From: Tenacibaculum jejuense
Lineage (GTDB): Bacteria; Bacteroidota; Bacteroidia; Flavobacteriales; Flavobacteriaceae
NCBI RefSeq assembly: GCF_900198195.1
Contig: NZ_LT899436.1
Location: forward strand, 3,005,001 to 3,069,000
Direction of reading: 5' to 3'
DNA length: 64,000 bases
Under the pieces are notes generated by a model, which saw only the letters and a program-made list of their open reading frames with translations, had not been told where the DNA came from and ran no database searches. Position 1 is the stretch's first letter; every line of letters begins with the position of its first letter. The position numbers were made by a program, and so were the translations under genes. This document shows, one piece after another, positions 59,114 through 64,000 of this stretch.

Positions 59114-61906
59114 ATGAAAGTAGACATTACTAAAGTAAATCCTAAAGAGAATATCATCATAAAAGGAGCATCATTGCATAATTTGAAAGATATTGATGTT
59201 GTTATTCCTAGAAATAAACTTGTGGTTATAACCGGACTTTCTGGGTCGGGTAAATCTTCATTAGCTTTTGATACTTTGTATGCAGAAGGCCAGCGTAGAT
59301 ATGTAGAAAGTTTATCTTCTTATGCTCGACAGTTCTTAGGAAAACTAAACAAACCGAAAGTAGATTATATTAAAGGGATTGCTCCAGCTATTGCCATTGA
59401 ACAAAAGGTAAATTCTACGAATCCAAGATCTACTGTTGGAACTTCTACTGAAATTTACGATTACATAAAATTATTATACGCAAGAATAGGTAGAACCTTC
59501 TCTCCTATTTCTGGAAATGAAGTCAAAAAACATACAGTAACCGATGTTGTAAATCACGTAAAATCATTAAAAGAACAAACAAAACTTCTTTTAATTGCTC
59601 CAGTTGTTCTTCCTGAAAAGAGAACTATTGAATCTTTATTACAAGTTTTAAAACAACAAGGTTATGCCAGAATAAAATACAATAACAAGGTTTATCGAAT
59701 TGATAAATTTCCTATTGAAGATTTCAAAGGAAATAGTATTGATTTAGTAGTAGATAGAGTTGTTGTTCAACACGATGAAGATTTCTACAACCGCTTAGCT
59801 GACGCTATTCAAACAGCTTTTTTTGAAGGAAAAGGATTTTGTTATATTGAAAATTTAGAAACAGAAGCTAAAACAGAATTTAGTAATAAATTTGAGTTAG
59901 ACGGTATTACTTTTTTAGAACCAAATACACATCTTTTCAGTTTTAATAATCCTTACGGAGCCTGTCCTACTTGTGAAGGATACGGAAATGTAATTGGCAT
60001 CGATGAAGATTTGGTAATTCCTAACACAGGTCTATCTATTTATGAAGATGCAATTTTCCCATTTAGAACAGATGCCTATAAATGGTACAAAGAAAATTTA
60101 ATTTTACATGCAGATAGTTACAATATTCCAATTCACAAACCTTGGTTCGAACTTACAGAAGAACAACAAAATTTAGTTTGGGAAGGAACAGATAAATTCA
60201 TGGGAATTCATCATCTGTTTAACGAATTAGAAGAAAAAAGTTATAAAATTCAGAACAGAGTTATGTTATCTCGCTACAGAGGTAAAACTAAATGTCATGA
60301 ATGCGACGGAAAGCGCTTAAGAAAAGAAGCAAATTATGTTCGTGTAAGTGGTAAAACAATTTCTGATTTGGTAAATCTTCCGCTTGACGAATTGAGCGTA
60401 TTCTTTAAATCTATTACCTTAAATGAATATGAAGAGAAAATAGCAAAACGATTATTAACTGAAATTAATAATAGACTGCAATTTTTAACTGATGTTGGAT
60501 TAAGTTACCTTACATTAAATCGAACATCTAATACATTATCAGGAGGAGAAAGTCAACGTATTAACTTGGCTACTTCTTTAGGAAGCTCGTTAGTTGGTTC
60601 TATGTATATTTTAGACGAGCCAAGTATTGGACTTCATCCAAAAGATACAGAACGTTTAATTAAAGTTCTTAAAAACTTACGTGACCTTGGAAATACGGTA
60701 ATTGTAGTTGAACATGATGAAGATATCATGAAAGAAGCCGATTACATTATCGATATTGGACCAGAAGCTGGAACTCACGGAGGAAAAGTTGTAGCAGAAG
60801 GAACTTACGATGAACTAATAAAATCGAAAACTCTTACTGCTGAATATTTATCTGAAACCCTGGAAATTGAAGTTCCTAAACAACGAAGAAAAACTAAGAA
60901 TTTCATTAAAATCTTAGGAGCTAGAGAGAATAATCTTAAAAACATAGATGTAACTTTCCCTCTAAATAACTTAACTGTAATCACAGGAGTTTCTGGTAGT
61001 GGTAAAAGTACACTTGTAAAAAAATTACTGTACCCAATTATGCAGAAGAAATTAATTGGTTATGGAGATAAAATAGGTCAATACACAGATGTTGAAGGAA
61101 GTTATGAAAACTTAAAGCACGTAGAGTTTATCGACCAAAATCCGATAGGTAGATCATCTCGATCAAACCCTGTTACTTACATAAAAGCTTACGACGATAT
61201 CCGTAAACTTCTATCTACACAGAAATTATCTAAAATTAGAAACTATCAACCCAAACACTTTTCTTTTAATGTAGAAGGTGGTCGTTGCGAAGTTTGTAAA
61301 GGCGAAGGTGTAGTTACTATAGAAATGCAATTTATGGCCGATGTGCATTTACAATGTGATCATTGTAAAGGTAAACGCTTTAAAAAAGAAATATTAGAAG
61401 TTAATTTTGAAGGAAAGAATATTGACGATATTTTAAACTTAACTATTGATGATGCAATTGACTTTTTTACAGAAAATGGCGCAATTAAAATAGCTAAAAA
61501 ATTAAAACCTCTTCAAGATGTTGGTTTAGGATATGTACAATTAGGGCAATCTTCTTCTACTTTATCTGGTGGTGAAGCGCAACGTATAAAATTAGCTTCA
61601 TTTTTAATGAAAGGAAATACAAAAGATAAAGCCTTATTCATTTTTGATGAACCTACTACAGGATTACATTTTCACGATATAAAGAAGCTTTTAGCCTCTT
61701 TTAACGCCTTAATTGAAAAAGGACATTCAATAATTGTTATTGAGCATAATATCGACCTTATAAAGTGTGCTGATCACATCATAGACCTTGGTATTGAGGG
61801 TGGTAAGAAAGGTGGTAACTTAATTTTTGAGGGAACGCCAGAGGGTCTCACAAAAGAAAATCAGTCATTAACTGGAATTTTTATTAAAGAAAAGTTAAAA
61901 AATTGA
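59114..61906 (+). CDS. uvrA: Excinuclease ABC subunit A
   Basis: This UvrA protein of about 930 residues has two ABC ATPase halves: Walker A GLSGSGKSSLAFD near residue 41 and GVSGSGKSTLVKK near 625. Both signature motifs are present (TLSGGESQRINLA and TLSGGEAQRIKLA), as are zinc-finger CxxC pairs (GACPTCEGYG, CHECDGKR, CEVCKGEG, CDHCKGKR) and the UvrB-binding region. It recognises bulky DNA damage with UvrB. The start is set at ATG 59114 (MKVDITKVN), because the longer frame would begin inside the promoter boxes. Confidence 0.95.
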   Translation: MKVDITKVNPKENIIIKGASLHNLKDIDVVIPRNKLVVITGLSGSGKSSLAFDTLYAEGQRRYVESLSSYARQFLGKLNKPKVDYIKGIAPAIAIEQKVNSTNPRSTVGTSTEIYDYIKLLYARIGRTFSPISGNEVKKHTVTDVVNHVKSLKEQTKLLLIAPVVLPEKRTIESLLQVLKQQGYARIKYNNKVYRIDKFPIEDFKGNSIDLVVDRVVVQHDEDFYNRLADAIQTAFFEGKGFCYIENLETEAKTEFSNKFELDGITFLEPNTHLFSFNNPYGACPTCEGYGNVIGIDEDLVIPNTGLSIYEDAIFPFRTDAYKWYKENLILHADSYNIPIHKPWFELTEEQQNLVWEGTDKFMGIHHLFNELEEKSYKIQNRVMLSRYRGKTKCHECDGKRLRKEANYVRVSGKTISDLVNLPLDELSVFFKSITLNEYEEKIAKRLLTEINNRLQFLTDVGLSYLTLNRTSNTLSGGESQRINLATSLGSSLVGSMYILDEPSIGLHPKDTERLIKVLKNLRDLGNTVIVVEHDEDIMKEADYIIDIGPEAGTHGGKVVAEGTYDELIKSKTLTAEYLSETLEIEVPKQRRKTKNFIKILGARENNLKNIDVTFPLNNLTVITGVSGSGKSTLVKKLLYPIMQKKLIGYGDKIGQYTDVEGSYENLKHVEFIDQNPIGRSSRSNPVTYIKAYDDIRKLLSTQKLSKIRNYQPKHFSFNVEGGRCEVCKGEGVVTIEMQFMADVHLQCDHCKGKRFKKEILEVNFEGKNIDDILNLTIDDAIDFFTENGAIKIAKKLKPLQDVGLGYVQLGQSSSTLSGGEAQRIKLASFLMKGNTKDKALFIFDEPTTGLHFHDIKKLLASFNALIEKGHSIIVIEHNIDLIKCADHIIDLGIEGGKKGGNLIFEGTPEGLTKENQSLTGIFIKEKLKN

Positions 61907-61942
61907 AAAAATATTTTTATTTTACTTTAAAATTTAACATTT

Positions 61943-62500
61943 ATGAAGATGTTAACCCCGAAAAAAGGCAGATTATTAATAGCAGAGCCATCAATACTTA
62001 ATGATGACTCTTTCAAAAGAACAATAGTACTTATTACAGATCATTCAGATGCAAGTTCCGTTGGATTTATTCTGAATAGACCAATGCAATATGTTCTAGA
62101 AGATCTAATACCTGATATTGAATGTAACTTTACAATTTATCAGGGCGGACCAGTAGAACAAGAAAATCTATATTTTATCCATAGAGTTCCGCATCTTTTA
62201 ACAGATAGTATTGAAGTTGCAAACGGCATATACTGGGGAGGAAATTTTGAGTCTTTAAAACAACTTTTAAATGAAGATTTAATTAAACCCTCTGATATTA
62301 GATTCTTCTTAGGATATTCAGGTTGGGGATCCCAACAACTGGAAAGTGAATTAAACACTGAATCTTGGTTTATCTCTGAAAATGATTTCAATAATATTTT
62401 CATTGAAGATGAAGAAGCTATTTGGAAAAACAAATTACTTCAAAAAGGAGGAAAATATAAAATCTGGGCAAATGCACCAGCAGACATAACTATGAATTAA
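61943..62500 (+). CDS. YqgE/AlgH family protein
   Basis: The 185-residue protein matches the family: KGRLLIAEPSILNDDSFKRTIVLI, SVGFILNRPM, IYQGGPVEQENLYFIH and FLGYSGWGSQQLESEL. AlgH was named as a regulator of alginate production in Pseudomonas, but the molecular function is unclear and the family is widespread. It lies 37 bases after uvrA. Confidence 0.9.
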   Translation: MKMLTPKKGRLLIAEPSILNDDSFKRTIVLITDHSDASSVGFILNRPMQYVLEDLIPDIECNFTIYQGGPVEQENLYFIHRVPHLLTDSIEVANGIYWGGNFESLKQLLNEDLIKPSDIRFFLGYSGWGSQQLESELNTESWFISENDFNNIFIEDEEAIWKNKLLQKGGKYKIWANAPADITMN

Positions 62501-62674
62501 TTTTCCTTCTCAGATTGTTATTCCCTTAAATTTACTAAGTTCATTCTTAGTTATGCTACTTCAAAGTCCTTCAGATAATTAAAAATAAAAGAATCTGATC
62601 TCTTTTATTCAAAAAAACGGTTTGTTTGTTCGTGTGTTTAATACATTGTATATATTAGCGGAAAAATAATACTC
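62501..62674. other. Short intergenic region between the AlgH gene and the VWA gene
   Basis: These 174 bases hold no gene. AATAAAAGA (62584-62592) pairs with TCTTTTATT (62601-62609) but has no T-run and is very AT-rich, so it is a weak terminator candidate at most. Confidence 0.4.
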
Positions 62675-63448
62675 ATGTTAAGCAAAAGTTTTTTATCATT
62701 TATTTTACTATTAGTAATTTTTTCATGTGATTCACCGAAACCAAATCACAATGCTATTGCTGAAGAAGAAATTCCAGAATGTAAAATTATGATTGTTTTA
62801 GGAGATGATAGAAGTGGTTCATCTGAAAGTATTCAAAAATTAAACAAAGACGATTACAAAGCAATTGTAGATGTAATTAACGAAAATGGAAGTGGTTATT
62901 TTACTTCTACAATTATAGGAAACCCTGCTCCTAACTCTAAAGAAATTTTCAGATTAAAAGTAAGTGCTTTAAAACCTTATAAAAATATTTTAACTTCAGA
63001 ACACCCGACATTATCGGAGCAAGCAAAACAAAAAAAGTATAACGATAAGATAAAAGCTAAAAATGAAAAAATTAAGAAGAAAAATGCTTCTAAATTAAGT
63101 AGTTTTTTATCTAAGACTGTACAAAATTCAATTGTTGGTTATAAGCCTTACAAAGGAAAAGATATTACCAATATTGATTTAGCTTTCGAACATATTAATA
63201 AACTTTTAAGAGAACCAAAAGTTGAAGATTATGACAAAGTAATGGTTGTGCTTTTTACAGATGGTGTTAATGAACCTAGAAGATCTGGGAAGATTGAAAA
63301 AATTAAAACCAAGCTTGCTTTACCAGATAATGCTGAGTTATTTTTAATTGGTTGGAAAGACACGTCTATTTTTGAAGGATTTGAATTAAACGAATTTGAA
63401 GGTAAAGAAGGCTTCTTTAGCTATCTTGAAGACTTTGATTGTATATAA
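62675..63448 (+). CDS. VWA-like lipoprotein of unknown function
   Basis: The 257-residue protein has a lipoprotein signal (VIFSC, Cys18) and a von Willebrand A-type region. A MIDAS-like GDDRSGSS (DxSxS at Asp45, Ser47, Ser49) follows a hydrophobic strand, and VVLFTDG appears near 195-201. Between them lies a Lys-rich helix (about 110-145). VWA domains bind metal-coordinated ligands. It lies 12 bases upstream of a membrane protein gene and the two probably work together. Confidence 0.72.
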   Translation: MLSKSFLSFILLLVIFSCDSPKPNHNAIAEEEIPECKIMIVLGDDRSGSSESIQKLNKDDYKAIVDVINENGSGYFTSTIIGNPAPNSKEIFRLKVSALKPYKNILTSEHPTLSEQAKQKKYNDKIKAKNEKIKKKNASKLSSFLSKTVQNSIVGYKPYKGKDITNIDLAFEHINKLLREPKVEDYDKVMVVLFTDGVNEPRRSGKIEKIKTKLALPDNAELFLIGWKDTSIFEGFELNEFEGKEGFFSYLEDFDCI

Positions 63449-63459
63449 AAACTACTGTT

Positions 63460-64000
63460 ATGATTATAAACTGGGACAAACCGTCTACTGATGAATCTGA
63501 AGATCTTTTTAAAATTTCTGATGAATTAGCTTCAAGAGCAAACTCTGCATCTAAAGTAGCTAGAGATACTTTTGATATTTTAAAACCTAATGAAGAAAAA
63601 TTAAGTCAATGGGATAAAATAATGTCTAATGCATATGTGGTTCCATTTACTATTGCCTTTATTGTTATCTGTATTTTAGAATATTACTTTAGTAGAGAAA
63701 TTTATAGAGATATTTTACCACAAGCTCCGTGGGTAATTGGTGTAGGAATTATTTTTATTTCTATTGTAATTGCAGAGTTGATGGTAGGTATGCTAAGTTC
63801 TCACACCAGAAATAAACGATTTTTTGAAGAGAAAAAAGTACCTTCAAACTCTGCAAAACCAGAATCTGATATAAGAAAAGGAATTGTAAGAGATGTTAGA
63901 ATTCAATTTTTTGTAGGTAGTACATTATTTTCTGCGATTGGTGTCGCTATATATTATTTCTCTAAAGAGCGTGTTGCCAGAGAAATTTCAGCTGGAATTA
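63460..64000 (+). CDS. Membrane protein, cut by the window edge
   Basis: An open frame from ATG 63460 continues to the end of the window (180 codons seen). It encodes a soluble, partly coiled-coil N-terminus (about 1-55) and hydrophobic segments near 65-80, 92-110 and 145-160. I recognise no family. It starts 12 bases after the VWA lipoprotein stop and belongs to the same operon. The C-terminus and true length are not visible. Confidence 0.65.
   Translation, partial: MIINWDKPSTDESEDLFKISDELASRANSASKVARDTFDILKPNEEKLSQWDKIMSNAYVVPFTIAFIVICILEYYFSREIYRDILPQAPWVIGVGIIFISIVIAELMVGMLSSHTRNKRFFEEKKVPSNSAKPESDIRKGIVRDVRIQFFVGSTLFSAIGVAIYYFSKERVAREISAGI

Noticed and set aside
1..64000. CRISPR arrays, insertion sequences, prophage genes and tRNA or rRNA genes
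   Set aside because: I looked for regular spaced repeats, transposase or integrase motifs, phage structural proteins and conserved RNA stretches and saw none. A tRNA scan was not possible by eye for every position.

Overview
The window is AT-rich bacterial chromosome, almost certainly from the Bacteroidota, family Flavobacteriaceae (a Tenacibaculum- or Polaribacter-like marine genus is my guess). The evidence is the TAnnTTTG-type -7 promoter boxes, the serine-rich lipoprotein signals, a type IX secretion C-terminal domain, BshC (bacillithiol), an M42 aminopeptidase and several conserved flavobacterial protein families. I saw no rRNA, tRNA, CRISPR array, insertion sequence or prophage.

Layout. 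0-2.7 kb: pcm, a Gfo/Idh/MocA oxidoreductase and 3-hydroxybutyryl-CoA dehydrogenase. 2.7-6.8 kb: a lipoprotein gene apparently broken by a frameshift and a large type IX-secreted protein. 7-11.3 kb: a MacAB-like export operon (ATPase, two permeases, adaptor). 11.4-13.2 kb: DCC-family thiol-disulfide protein, HAD phosphatase and a membrane-anchored SUKH protein. 13.2-17.4 kb: a compact minus-strand operon of GshB-like ATP-grasp ligase, rhodanese, TerB-like protein, N-formylglutamate amidohydrolase-like protein and DUF1704 'QEGLA' metallopeptidase. 17.5-27.8 kb: cation symporter, DUF937 protein, two NUDIX enzymes, acyltransferase, M42 peptidase, and an aminotransferase between two paralogous membrane proteins. 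27.9-32.8 kb: cyclophilin-like protein, GH13 lipoprotein, a methyltransferase with a duplicated N-terminal region and a DUF4272 protein. 32.8-39.5 kb: mostly uncharacterised genes, including a CapA-like and a WG-repeat lipoprotein. 39.5-49.8 kb: DMT transporter, PIG-L deacetylase, RecD-like helicase, rsmD, and a BlaI-type repressor with an M56/M23 fusion and an M23/LysM peptidase. 49.9-58.9 kb: bshC, BatA-like protein, a dihydroorotase homologue lacking metal ligands, esterase, fatty-acid hydroxylase, bcp, an iron-sulfur-less nth, a tiny ORF and an ECF-like sigma factor. 59.1-64 kb: uvrA, an AlgH-family protein, a VWA lipoprotein and a membrane gene cut by the window edge.

Two clusters stand out. 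In the first, an ATP-grasp ligase, an amidohydrolase and a metallocarboxypeptidase-like protein share an operon in a genome that uses bacillithiol, so the ligase may make an unknown peptide-like compound rather than glutathione. In the second, a BlaI repressor with a near-perfect operator palindrome controls a membrane M56 protease fused to an M23 peptidoglycan endopeptidase, next to a secreted M23-LysM protein; this looks like a cell-wall-responsive circuit without a beta-lactam sensor. Several start codons were moved from the longest ORF to a better-supported site, and each case is explained.
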